DNA of 32,703 bases, taken from a virus. Within the stretch, counting starts at the first letter, position 1, and each line of letters begins with the position of its first letter. Under the pieces are notes generated by a model that saw nothing but the letters and a program-made list of their open reading frames with translations, was not told the DNA's origin and searched no databases. Made by a program: the position numbers and the translations under genes. Where the stretch lies: positions 1 through 32,703 of IMG/VR virus record IMGVR_UViG_3300025276_000107; one strand, written 5' to 3'. Shown here in pieces: positions 24,721 through 30,261 of this stretch.

Positions 24721-25185
24721 CTATCTACCAACCATATCTTTTACTAATCGTACCTTGTGGCTGCCCATGTCTATTGTAGGATTGCCGGCGTTTCCGCCAC
24801 CGCCACCACGACCAGCTTTAGCAGCACCCTTGCTCTTTCTACCAGTAGAGGCGTTTCTATTCTGACCGCTTTCTCCCGTAACCTTATTAGTAGTGCCGCC
24901 ACGGTTGCTGTTCTTGTCACCCTTTATGCTCTGTAAGTAACCTCTTAAAAGAGTTTTGACCTGACGGATAACAGACTTCTTCTTTTTAATGTCGTCCGCG
25001 TTCGTAGAAGGTTGAGGCCCGTCGTCTCCAAAAGTCATGGTGCGTTTATTGCCTCTACCGCTTAACTTACTAATGTCTTTCTGCTCACTAACAATCACGC
25101 TCTTGAGAAAGCTAATAGCCCTTTTAGGATTGTCTGCGTATTTCTTAGAAGACAGGTCTTCCTTTATTGCGTCCATCGATTCCAT
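24721..25185 (-). CDS. Hypothetical protein with glycine-rich disordered tail
   Basis: A 154-residue basic protein. Residues 1-45 are probably helical (AISFLKSVIVSEQKDISKL). Residues 75-95 are a lysine-rich helix (KKKKSVIRQVKTLLRGYLQSI). Residues 95-140 are disordered, rich in G, N, K and S, with AGRGGGGGNAGN. The end, TIDMGSHKVRLVKDMVGR, looks like a beta strand. It is the first gene after the small terminase, preceded by AAAGGAG and a possible promoter. The role is unknown. Confidence 0.65.
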   Translation of the reverse strand: MESMDAIKEDLSSKKYADNPKRAISFLKSVIVSEQKDISKLSGRGNKRTMTFGDDGPQPSTNADDIKKKKSVIRQVKTLLRGYLQSIKGDKNSNRGGTTNKVTGESGQNRNASTGRKSKGAAKAGRGGGGGNAGNPTIDMGSHKVRLVKDMVGR

Positions 25186-25206
25186 GACATTCTCCTTTAA
25201 CCAAAC

Positions 25207-25234
25207 CCTATACTAGAAAAAATATAACTGGCAA
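25207..25234 (-). promoter_or_regulatory. Possible sigma-70-type promoter in terS-downstream gap
   Basis: On the minus strand TTGCCA (25234-25229) is followed after 16 bases by TATAGG (25212-25207), about 20 bases before the AAAGGAG-ATG of the next gene. The boxes match the sigma-70 consensus only moderately (about 5/6 and 4/6). The surrounding 149-base gap between the small terminase and this gene shows nothing else convincing. Confidence 0.3.
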
Positions 25235-25334
25235 ACCTTTTTCCAGAATAATGTGAGCTGTAGACTATTACAGTAACATACTACCATAGTTTTTGCCCCT
25301 ACCCCCCTCTATCATGTGACACACCAGAAACGAT

Positions 25335-25712
25335 CTACCCTAGATCAATGCTCACTCGTATATCGCCAGCTACCTGTACCTGTGACCTATCTATCGGCTT
25401 GTACCCTGCGCGATCCAGTAGATCCTTGCTTGCTTCTAGCTGTACATACTCAGACTTCGCACCAACTGCTAACCTTCTGACAGTACCAGCGGCTAGTGTA
25501 GCACTCAATCCGAACTCCTCATTCATCCTCTGCATCATGTACTGCTGCACGTGTGCAAGCTTCAAGGCCTTGCTTGCAGTCACTCTTCCAGATTCGCCAG
25601 CAGCATACCCTGCCAGATCTGCGGCCTTACCTATCGTGCAACCATTTGCTACGAGGGTGTCTACTAACGCCGTCTGTTTTGTAGTTAGCTTTCTCTGCAT
25701 TGGAACATTCAT
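25335..25712 (-). CDS. terS: Terminase small subunit
   Basis: A 125-residue protein with an N-terminal helix-turn-helix typical of small terminases (KLTTKQTALVDTLVANGCTIGKAADLAGYA, residues 8-37, given for its pattern), then RVTASKALKLAHVQQYM, a central helical domain (LAAGTVRRLAVGAKSEYVQLEASKDLLDRAG) and a short beta end (VAGDIRVSIDLG). It recognises phage DNA and loads the large subunit. It is the first gene of the leftward unit; the ATG has a weak GGAAGG ribosome site. Codon and base composition are more G+C-rich than those of the virion genes. Confidence 0.85.
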   Translation of the reverse strand: MNVPMQRKLTTKQTALVDTLVANGCTIGKAADLAGYAAGESGRVTASKALKLAHVQQYMMQRMNEEFGLSATLAAGTVRRLAVGAKSEYVQLEASKDLLDRAGYKPIDRSQVQVAGDIRVSIDLG

Positions 25713-25766
25713 TTATTCATACCTTCCATATATCCTATTGCTTGCCCCCCTCACCCTCTCTCCCCC

Positions 25767-25797
25767 CAGATAGCACAATCTGATACTTGCTTGTCAA
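25767..25797 (-). promoter_or_regulatory. Candidate late promoter upstream of terS
   Basis: On the minus strand TTGACA (25797-25792, perfect -35) is followed after 19 bases by TATCTG (25772-25767), preceded by TGC as an extended -10. The spacing is two bases longer than ideal. It lies 55-85 bases upstream of the small terminase ATG and immediately next to a TGACG-N3-CGTCA dyad, which would suit regulation of the late unit. Confidence 0.4.
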
Positions 25798-25801
25798 TCC
25801 A

Positions 25802-25814
25802 TGACGTTGCGTCA
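25802..25814. promoter_or_regulatory. Operator-like dyad TGACG-TTG-CGTCA
   Basis: A perfect 5+5 inverted repeat around three bases. The same dyad with other spacers occurs at 30728-30740 and in degenerate form at 26911, 26933 and 26955. Here it lies four bases from the -35 box of the candidate leftward promoter. It is probably the binding site of a phage-encoded or host dimeric regulator. Confidence 0.6.
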
Positions 25815-25821
25815 CACTACT

Positions 25822-25848
25822 CAGAAAGGTATCATAGTACCTCTTCTG
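25822..25848. promoter_or_regulatory. Inverted repeat in divergent control region
   Basis: CAGAAAGGTA (25822-25831) faces TACCTCTTCTG (25838-25848) around TCATAG. The arms pair for ten bases with one extra C. They are followed by CAGACTA repeated at ten-base spacing (25857 and 25867) and a TTGACA at 25853. This could be an operator or an RNA hairpin. No confident rightward -10 box was found, although TATAAC occurs at 25862. Confidence 0.4.
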
Positions 25849-25922
25849 ACCATTGACAGACTATAACAGACTACACACAGATTGCTCCCAACTTCACCTT
25901 TACAAGTGTATCTCACTCAGCA

Positions 25923-26107
25923 CTAGGATTCCTTAATCAAGGTAACCACCATCCCGTCTTGTCTGCATATCACCCGCAGCCAACAGTTCGCAAGGCGGCC
26001 AAGAGGCCGTTCTTCCTTGCTAACTGCAAGCGCCCAGAGGGCATTGGCTGGAGTGCTATTGGCCTTCACCGAGAGGGCGGTTCCCTCGATTTGATAAGGA
26101 ATCCTAG
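25923..26107 (+). ncRNA. Predicted structured leader RNA of the early operon
   Basis: Bases 25923-25940 (CTAGGATTCCTTAATCAA) pair with 26091-26107 (TTGATAAGGAATCCTAG) as a 17-bp stem with a single bulged A. Inside are a weak CTGC/GCAG hairpin (25963-25979), a strong hairpin at 25984-26026 (CAGTTCGCAAGG with CCTTGCTAACTG, one mismatch, capped by CGGCC-AAGA-GGCCG with a TTCTT bulge), GCCC-AGA-GGGC at 26032-26042 and CGAGAGGG/CCCTCG at 26070-26088. The stretch is clearly richer in G+C than the genome. The AAGGA ribosome site of the first early gene (26096-26100) lies in the closing stem, and the stem ends two bases before the ATG. No known class was recognised. No open frame with a ribosome site uses this region. 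Confidence 0.6.
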
Positions 26108-26109
26108 AG

Positions 26110-26523
26110 ATGATTAAGATAAGCACACTTGCAAAGATGAAGTTGGAAGTAATCAACTATCATACTACAGACAGACCATCTATTGATGGCCCAGTAGTTA
26201 ACGCTGCTTTCCTCACCAAGTTAGGAACAGATGCTTGCTACACATCTAACAACGGCTTGACGTTCAAGAAGAAGCAGCTTGCTGATTCACTTGCAGAATA
26301 CGATCAAGCCTTTGAAGATAAGAACACATACGCTATTGAGCGCACTGAGAAGTGGATCAATACCCTTCAGCCAGAGCTTGCAGAACTTCAAGCTCGCCAC
26401 GATGCAGACTGTGAAGTCTACGCAGCACTTACTGGCGGTGAAGTTTGGCAGCCTAAGAAGAAGCCAGCAACTACAATCACCAAGGCAGCTAACTTCACTG
26501 AACTCAGAAAGCAGGTGGCGTAA
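26110..26523 (+). CDS. First early gene, hypothetical protein
   Basis: A 137-residue protein beginning MIKISTLAKMKLEVINYHTT. It has a short beta-type N-terminus, then KKKQLADSLAEYDQAFEDK and a helical stretch KWINTLQPELAELQARHDADC, with a basic C-terminal tail TELRKQVA. No family was recognised. It is the first gene of the rightward unit, directly behind the structured leader whose closing stem covers its ribosome site (AAGGA nine bases before ATG). A TTCG hairpin follows its stop, so it may be expressed as its own short transcript, as expected for an immediate-early host-takeover gene; that role is a guess. Confidence 0.8.
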   Translation: MIKISTLAKMKLEVINYHTTDRPSIDGPVVNAAFLTKLGTDACYTSNNGLTFKKKQLADSLAEYDQAFEDKNTYAIERTEKWINTLQPELAELQARHDADCEVYAALTGGEVWQPKKKPATTITKAANFTELRKQVA

Positions 26524-26532
26524 GTCACCTCA

Positions 26533-26556
26533 AAGAGAGAGCTTCGGCTCTCTCTT
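26533..26556 (+). terminator. TTCG-capped hairpin after first early gene
   Basis: AAGAGAGAGC, TTCG, GCTCTCTCTT forms a perfect ten-base stem with a UUCG loop ten bases after the stop of the first early gene. The bases that follow (CTACTTGTTAGTTT) are only moderately T-rich, so termination may be partial, or the hairpin may act as an attenuator or mRNA stabiliser. Confidence 0.6.
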
Positions 26557-26573
26557 CTACTTGTTAGTTTAAC

Positions 26574-26591
26574 AAGGAGCTTCGGCTTCTT
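26574..26591 (+). terminator. Second TTCG hairpin, 17 bases downstream
   Basis: AAGGAGC, TTCG, GCTTCTT forms a seven-base stem with one G-U pair, followed by CTTTAAC. Its left arm contains an AAGGAG that could mimic a ribosome site. It stands between the first hairpin and the strong AAGGAGG of the small membrane protein gene. Confidence 0.4.
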
Positions 26592-26611
26592 CTTTAACTA
26601 AGGAGGTTAAC

Positions 26612-26695
26612 ATGGACTACGAAGACATCATCATACTCATCGGTTGGATTATGATTTGTTCAGCAGGTGTTGGGTTCGCAATACTCGGACACTAA
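26612..26695 (+). CDS. 27-residue single-TM peptide
   Basis: A short frame beginning MDYEDIIILIGWIMICSAGV and ending FAILGH, almost entirely one transmembrane helix after an acidic start. TAAGGAGG five bases upstream of the ATG is one of the best ribosome sites in the genome, which is the main evidence that it is real. Tiny membrane peptides in early phage operons often alter host envelope or superinfection, but nothing here shows which. Confidence 0.65.
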   Translation: MDYEDIIILIGWIMICSAGVGFAILGH

Positions 26696-26727
26696 GAAAC
26701 TAAAACGAAATCAAAAAGGAAATCAAA

Positions 26728-26913
26728 ATGGAACCAGAAATAGAATACGATTCTCAAATGCTAATAGCTATGGCAGATAGAATCTTTAATGATCTGTCAT
26801 TCATGCTCATACCTTCTCAACGAAATGAAATGACTGTTGCTTTAACAGTTGCATACAAGCAGGGCAAAGCTGCTGGTTTACAAGAAGCAATCGAACTCAT
26901 TCGTGGAGCATGA
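26728..26913 (+). CDS. 61-residue hypothetical protein
   Basis: A small acidic helical protein: MEPEIEYDSQMLIAMADRIFND, then SQRNEMTVALTVAYKQGKAAGLQEAIELIRGA. An AAAAGGAAA ribosome site precedes the ATG. No known motif. Its stop codon TGA is the first three bases of the first of three operator-like sites (26911), so the gene ends exactly where the next control region begins. Confidence 0.7.
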   Translation: MEPEIEYDSQMLIAMADRIFNDLSFMLIPSQRNEMTVALTVAYKQGKAAGLQEAIELIRGA

Positions 26914-26967
26914 CGCAACGTAACTATTAAAGTGACGTAGGGTAACTTAATCCATAACGCTACGTCA
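26911..26967. promoter_or_regulatory. Three phased operator-like sites
   Basis: TGACGCAACGTAA (26911), TGACGTAGGGTAA (26933) and TAACGCTACGTCA (26955, inverse orientation) are 13-base variants of the TGACG-N3-CGTCA dyad. Their starts are exactly 22 bases apart, about two helical turns, so bound proteins would lie on one face of the DNA. The outer half-sites of the second and third also form a perfect nine-base inverted repeat (GTGACGTAG ... CTACGTCAC). They precede the gene at 27024 and the DUF932 operon. No clear sigma-70 promoter is visible between them and the gene. Confidence 0.6.
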
Positions 26968-26995
26968 CACCCATTGCATTCATACTTTAAATAAA

Positions 26996-27012
26996 GTTTT
27001 GTTAACCAAAAC
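26996..27012 (+). promoter_or_regulatory. Hairpin before ribosome site
   Basis: GTTTTG, TTAAC, CAAAAC forms a six-base stem two bases before AGGAGGG. An overlapping ACTTT-AAAT-AAAGT inverted repeat (26984-26997) lies just upstream. The two cannot both form, which would allow alternative folding near the start of the gene at 27024. Confidence 0.3.
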
Positions 27013-27023
27013 AGGAGGGAACT

Positions 27024-27224
27024 ATGTCAATCAAAGAGCTAATCTTACATGGCGTTACTTCAATAGAAGCAAAACTGCCTAGTACTAATGATACTTTTAA
27101 TAACAGACGCATACGATTCGAGATGGATGATGGTACTAGCTTTACTGTTATCGCATTTGCAGAGCATCGAGAAAACTTAAGATTAAATATGGATTATCCA
27201 TCAGCATTTAAAGGAGAGAAATAA
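27024..27224 (+). CDS. 66-residue hypothetical protein
   Basis: A small alpha/beta protein: MSIKELILHGVTSIEAKLPSTND, then RRIRFEMDDGTSFTVIAFAEHRENLRLNMD. AGGAGGG four bases upstream of the ATG is a strong ribosome site. The beta-hairpin pattern RIRFEMDDGTSFTVIAF resembles many small phage proteins of unknown function. It is coupled to the DUF932 gene by TAATG and lies after the operator cluster, so it opens that operon. Confidence 0.75.
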   Translation: MSIKELILHGVTSIEAKLPSTNDTFNNRRIRFEMDDGTSFTVIAFAEHRENLRLNMDYPSAFKGEK

Positions 27225-28072
27225 TGCTAGACTTCCAATCAAATGATTACAACTTCCCTATCGAAACACAGCCCGTGTTTACACAAGACGGTGACGTTAT
27301 ACCAGATCATCAGTGCATCATACGCACAGACACAGGCAAATCTATGGGCTTACATGGCTCACGATACAAAGCTATACCGCATGACGATGTAGTTAACTCT
27401 ATCTTAGATAGCGTCAAAGCATCTGACCTGTCTTCAGATTACGAACTTAATGTTGACGTAATGGAAGATGGTCGCAAGCTTAGAGGCGAGATCTTATTTA
27501 AAGATTTAGTACAAGAACCAGCAGTCGGTGACTACGTTCAGTTCAGAGTCAGCTTCTTTAATAGTTATGATGGTTCATGGTCATTCGCTCAACAAGCCAA
27601 TGGTCTTAGACTGTGGTGCCTCAATGGCTGCACAAGCCCAGATGTAATAGCTAGGTCTAGGTTCAAGCACACAACATCCCTTAACGTAGACGGCAGCGCA
27701 GCCAAGATAATCACAGGCGCTCAAATGTTTATGACTAAAGCAGAGGAATGGCAGGGCTTCATGAAGGTACGCATTAACAGCGACCAAGTAGAGCAGTTCT
27801 TTCGCTCGACCTTATGCAAGGTAACAACCAAGCAGAAGCAAGTCACCAAGACAAATGAGAAACAACTAGAGAATCTTATCTCAGGTTGGCAAGAAGAAAG
27901 CGCAACGCTAGGCCACAACAAGTGGGCATTGTACAACTGCTTAACAGCATGGGCCACACACACAGAACATTTACGCTCACCTCAAGTAACAAGGTACAAT
28001 CGTGAATCTCTGATTAGCTCAGCCATGAACCATAATCTATGGAACGCAATGAACTCGGAGGTAGTAATGTGA
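27224..28072 (+). CDS. DUF932-family protein
   Basis: A 282-residue protein of the phage/plasmid-like DUF932 family. Typical parts are the N-terminal DFQSNDYNFPIETQPVFTQDG, SRYKAIPHDDVVNSIL, FRVSFFNSYDGSWSFAQQANGLRLWCLNGCTSPD-like core (here given as its two ends, FRVSFFNSYDGS and LRLWCLNGC) and a C-terminal part with NKWALYNCLTAWATH. Its biochemical function is not known; members are often near replication and recombination genes, as here. Start by TAATG overlap. Confidence 0.85.
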   Translation: MLDFQSNDYNFPIETQPVFTQDGDVIPDHQCIIRTDTGKSMGLHGSRYKAIPHDDVVNSILDSVKASDLSSDYELNVDVMEDGRKLRGEILFKDLVQEPAVGDYVQFRVSFFNSYDGSWSFAQQANGLRLWCLNGCTSPDVIARSRFKHTTSLNVDGSAAKIITGAQMFMTKAEEWQGFMKVRINSDQVEQFFRSTLCKVTTKQKQVTKTNEKQLENLISGWQEESATLGHNKWALYNCLTAWATHTEHLRSPQVTRYNRESLISSAMNHNLWNAMNSEVVM

Positions 28073-28275
28073 GAGCTTTAATTTATGGAAGTGTGTACAA
28101 ATCAAGAAGCTCTTGGTGGTACACAACAACAAGAGATGGCAGTGACTTATGTCTCTCATCAAAATTCAAAACAAAATCGATGGCAAAGAAACACGCTCAA
28201 TCAAAGTTAGAAGAAAACAGTATAGATTTCTTATACGTTTATGCATCTAACGATAAGCTAGAGGTAAGATTATGA
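28069..28275 (+). CDS. 68-residue hypothetical protein, GTG start
   Basis: The GTG at 28069 overlaps the DUF932 stop (GTGA) and has GGAGG seven bases upstream, so it is preferred to an ATG 30 bases earlier that lies inside the DUF932 gene. The product has a beta-rich start (RALIYGSVYKSRSSWWYTTTRDG), a lysine-rich middle helix (SMAKKHAQSKLEE) and a final strand IDFLYVYASNDKLEVRL. No family was recognised. Confidence 0.7.
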   Translation: MRALIYGSVYKSRSSWWYTTTRDGSDLCLSSKFKTKSMAKKHAQSKLEENSIDFLYVYASNDKLEVRL

Positions 28276-28493
28276 ATCATCCAATCATAGAAGAAGGCAT
28301 CGCAATACCGCCAGATGGGAGAGCTAGGTCTGGTATAAACAGAGACACACTAGAAGCTATGGACATAGGAGATAGTGTTGAAGGTAACTATATTCTTATC
28401 CAAGGTCTTGCATCACAAGCTAAGACAATGGGTTTAAAAGTAACAACTAGAAAAGTGTCAAGTAATACACGCCGTATCTGGAGGATAGAATGA
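28272..28493 (+). CDS. 73-residue protein, DUF7303-like
   Basis: A small protein with the block GINRDTLEAMDIGDSVEGNYI, then LASQAKTMGLKVTTRKVSS and the ending RIWRIE. The pattern 'M.IGDS..., A...G.KV..R, R.WRI.' is that of a widespread small phage family (DUF7303-like), of unknown function but often next to recombination genes. Start overlaps the preceding stop by ATGA; it also ends in ATGA with the next gene. Confidence 0.7.
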   Translation: MNHPIIEEGIAIPPDGRARSGINRDTLEAMDIGDSVEGNYILIQGLASQAKTMGLKVTTRKVSSNTRRIWRIE

Positions 28494-28696
28494 TACAAAC
28501 AACAGTCACAACAGACAACCTTGCTGGCATAATAGGTAAGTATATGCCTTGGCCCCAGCAACTAGAGGAGGTAGCGGATCAGCTTGAGAAACTTAATCCA
28601 AGGTTTAATCGCAAGCGTTTCGTTGCTCTTGGTACAGCTGCATGGGAAAAGAACTTCCCAAAACCAGAGGATCTTGATGATGAAATCCCGTATTAA
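28490..28696 (+). CDS. 68-residue hypothetical protein
   Basis: A small protein with the pattern MPWPQQLEEVADQLEKLNPRF, then NRKRFVALGTAAWEKN and an acidic end LDDEIPY. Short WP.QL.EVAD..E...PRF..-type proteins occur in phage early regions (from memory, not searched). The acidic tail resembles the C-terminal tip of SSB proteins but ends in Y. Starts by ATGA overlap with the preceding gene. No function is known. Confidence 0.7.
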   Translation: MIQTTVTTDNLAGIIGKYMPWPQQLEEVADQLEKLNPRFNRKRFVALGTAAWEKNFPKPEDLDDEIPY

Positions 28697-28925
28697 ACCT
28701 ACAGAAATAACAACCAATGAATGGGATGAAAGCTTAATTAAAGTAAACTTAGATTCAGATGTATCTAAACAAAATAAAGAAATAATCTTATCTATAGCTA
28801 GAGAAATAGTAGATTCACACAATATAGATTCATACTTTGATATAGAATTATCTATTGTATTGTTAGATACAAACAAAGAAAATGATATTGAGCTTACTGA
28901 TTACAGAGAAGTCCATGGAACATAA
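28677..28925 (+). CDS. 82-residue acidic hypothetical protein
   Basis: Two ATGs (28677 and 28680) follow AGAGG; the first is used here. The product begins MMKSRIKPTEITTNEWDESL and continues as an acidic, isoleucine-rich sequence (QNKEIILSIAREIVDSHNIDSYFDIELSIVLLD), probably alpha/beta. The first 20 bases overlap the upstream gene and the last 11 overlap the next. It is more A+T-rich than its neighbours. No family was recognised; a longer frame upstream would lie inside the previous gene and lacks a ribosome site. Confidence 0.65.
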   Translation: MMKSRIKPTEITTNEWDESLIKVNLDSDVSKQNKEIILSIAREIVDSHNIDSYFDIELSIVLLDTNKENDIELTDYREVHGT

Positions 28926-29094
28926 AGTTGAATGTAAGAAATGTGACGGCAATGGATACATAAGCTGGGAAGTAATAATGCCTCAAGGTTTCACTAGGGA
29001 CATAGGATATCCAGACAGTGAGACTGCTGAGTGTAGAGATTGTGCTGGATACGGATGGATACCATCTCACCTAGTTGTTGACACTGAGGATTAG
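28915..29094 (+). CDS. 59-residue zinc-finger protein, DnaJ-type motifs
   Basis: The ATG at 28915 follows AGAGAAG. The product has two CxxCxGxG motifs, CKKCDGNG (C7, C10) and CRDCAGYG (C40, C43), with 29 residues between, as in a DnaJ-like zinc finger. It probably binds one zinc ion. Proteins of this kind in phage early operons may bind nucleic acid or partner proteins; the specific role is unknown. It overlaps the preceding gene's last 11 bases. Confidence 0.75.
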   Translation: MEHKVECKKCDGNGYISWEVIMPQGFTRDIGYPDSETAECRDCAGYGWIPSHLVVDTED

Positions 29095-29096
29095 AT

Positions 29097-29114
29097 TGCT
29101 GCATTAGTGCAGCA
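29097..29114. promoter_or_regulatory. Perfect dyad ending at an ATG
   Basis: TGCTGCA, TTAG, TGCAGCA is a perfect seven-base inverted repeat; its last base is the A of the ATG at 29114. No Shine-Dalgarno is visible there, so the dyad could be an RNA hairpin that limits translation, or an operator for one of the helix-turn-helix proteins next to it. The half-sites GCTGCA/TGCAGC recur as TGCAGCTGCA at 30752-30761. Confidence 0.5.
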
Positions 29115-29398
29115 TGAAATCATATTTACAACAGCTTCAAAAGCAAGCCAAAGAATATAACATACCTTTGATTAAAGCTTTTGGTAGAGCGTATCTTCCG
29201 TCTTCTACTTACTATAGAACAGTGCAGGGTAAGACAGATATGAGATATGAAACAGCCATAAAGGTACATCATGTCCTTGAAGAATTACACTTACTTCAGA
29301 AAACCCGTGACGATCCCACAAGATTACGAGGTCATGGTACAGATGCTAATAGACGCAAGGTTTACCCAAGGTCTAAGTCAAGAATCATTGGCACATAA
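29114..29398 (+). CDS. Small HTH-like protein overlapping the XRE gene
   Basis: A 94-residue frame. Residues 1-62 look like a compact DNA-binding domain: LQKQAKEYNIPLIKAFGRAYLP, then STYYRTVQGKTDMRYETAIKVHHVLEEL, with STYYR..QGK placed as in a recognition helix. The last 32 residues (TRDDPTRLRGHG and on) are basic and overlap the next gene by 128 bases in another frame, so that tail may be a by-product. No ribosome site is seen; the start is covered by the dyad at 29097-29114. Confidence 0.6.
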   Translation: MKSYLQQLQKQAKEYNIPLIKAFGRAYLPSSTYYRTVQGKTDMRYETAIKVHHVLEELHLLQKTRDDPTRLRGHGTDANRRKVYPRSKSRIIGT

Positions 29399-29519
29399 GA
29401 TAGGCTGCACTGTATCCATCGTACACAAATGGGAGACTCACAAAAGAATACCATCAGGATTTCTATTGTTCTGCTGGTTGGAGGCATTAGGATATGAACT
29501 CACGGTCACGGCTAGGTAG
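29271..29519 (+). CDS. XRE-family HTH transcription regulator
   Basis: An 82-residue protein whose residues 20-75 are a clear XRE/Cro helix-turn-helix: MLIDARFTQGLSQESLAHKIG, then TVSIVHKWETHKRIPSG and WLEALGYELTV. The ATG at 29271 follows AAAGG; a later ATG at 29334 would shorten the overlap with the upstream gene but would cut into the domain. It is a candidate for the protein that binds the repeated TGACG dyads, but this is a guess. No N-terminal effector domain is present. Confidence 0.8.
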   Translation: MSLKNYTYFRKPVTIPQDYEVMVQMLIDARFTQGLSQESLAHKIGCTVSIVHKWETHKRIPSGFLLFCWLEALGYELTVTAR

Positions 29520-29787
29520 AGTTGCTACTTGTATAGCTTGTAAAGAAAAGACACATTACTATGTGGCTGTACTTAAAAATTACGGAGGTTCAACAGCACC
29601 TCACTGGTTTGTCTGCTTCAACTGTTACCAACAAGACAAGTGGCAACAAGCAGTGGACGACAAGGCATACAAGAAAAGTATTCAGCCTAGAAAACCACGC
29701 ACATACAAAAGAAAACCAACAATCAAACCAACTAAAAACGTGTGGGATAAAACCCTGCCAACAAAAAAGGAGCCAATCAAATGGTAG
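29494..29787 (+). CDS. Zinc-ribbon protein with basic tail
   Basis: A 97-residue protein with four cysteines in two CxxC pairs, C13/C16 (CIACK) and C41/C44 (CFNCY), which fits a zinc ribbon. The C-terminal half is very basic and proline/lysine-rich (RKPRTYKRKPTIKPTKN), consistent with DNA or RNA binding. The gene overlaps the XRE gene at its start and the resolvase at its end. It might help the resolvase, which it precedes, but no known family was recognised. Confidence 0.75.
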   Translation: MNSRSRLGRVATCIACKEKTHYYVAVLKNYGGSTAPHWFVCFNCYQQDKWQQAVDDKAYKKSIQPRKPRTYKRKPTIKPTKNVWDKTLPTKKEPIKW

Positions 29788-30251
29788 TCTATGGTATAGA
29801 TCCGGGATTCACAGGTGCTGTCAGTATATACTATACACAGACAGGCAAGCTTGAGTGTTACGATATACCAACATTCAAAAGCCCCAAGGGTAAAACTTTA
29901 ATTAATCTCCATGCACTGCTCGACATATTCAGCCATCCAGAAGATGAATCATCTCTTGCAGTAATCGAACGTGTCTCGGCTATGCCGGGGCAAGGTGTCA
30001 GTAGTACCTTCCGTTTTGGTCAAGGCTACGGACAAATAGAAATGGCTATTGCAGCTTGTAAGATGGCTGTTCAATACGTCAGCCCTGCCGTGTGGAAGAA
30101 GCACTTCGGATTAAACAGGGACAAAGGTGTTAGTCGTTCGCTAGTGACGCAACGTCTTCCACAATATGCCAACCTGTTTGCTAGAGTAAAAGATGATGGA
30201 CGAGCAGAAGCCACACTGATTGCTCTCTATGCAACAGAAAAACTTATCTAA
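29781..30251 (+). CDS. RuvC-like Holliday junction resolvase
   Basis: A 156-residue protein with the RNase-H-like RuvC fold: YGIDPGFTG (D7), VIERVSAMPGQG (E63), QGYGQIEMAI, then VSPAVWKKHFGL and KDDGRAEATLIALYA (D139 and E143). These give the four acidic residues of the active site. It is slightly smaller than bacterial RuvC (about 170 residues). It would cut four-way or branched DNA before packaging. Within its coding sequence (30145-30157) lies a near-match to the TGACG dyad. Confidence 0.88.
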   Translation: MVVYGIDPGFTGAVSIYYTQTGKLECYDIPTFKSPKGKTLINLHALLDIFSHPEDESSLAVIERVSAMPGQGVSSTFRFGQGYGQIEMAIAACKMAVQYVSPAVWKKHFGLNRDKGVSRSLVTQRLPQYANLFARVKDDGRAEATLIALYATEKLI

Positions 30252-30261
30252 GGAGAGAACC

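Noticed and set aside
25980-26100. Possible tRNA or tmRNA in the hairpin-rich region
   Set aside because: No T-loop consensus (GGTTCRANYCC), no acceptor/CCA arrangement and stem sizes do not fit a cloverleaf.
25923-26156. Minus-strand 77-residue open frame in the control region
   Set aside because: It starts from a TTG without a ribosome site, lies antisense to a real gene start and exactly over the G+C-rich hairpin region, and its product has no recognisable pattern. Structure-driven composition explains the lack of stops.
28562-28876. Minus-strand 104-residue frame in the early region
   Set aside because: It is antisense to two coupled plus-strand genes with ribosome sites, and its I/S/L-rich product reflects A+T-rich antisense sequence.
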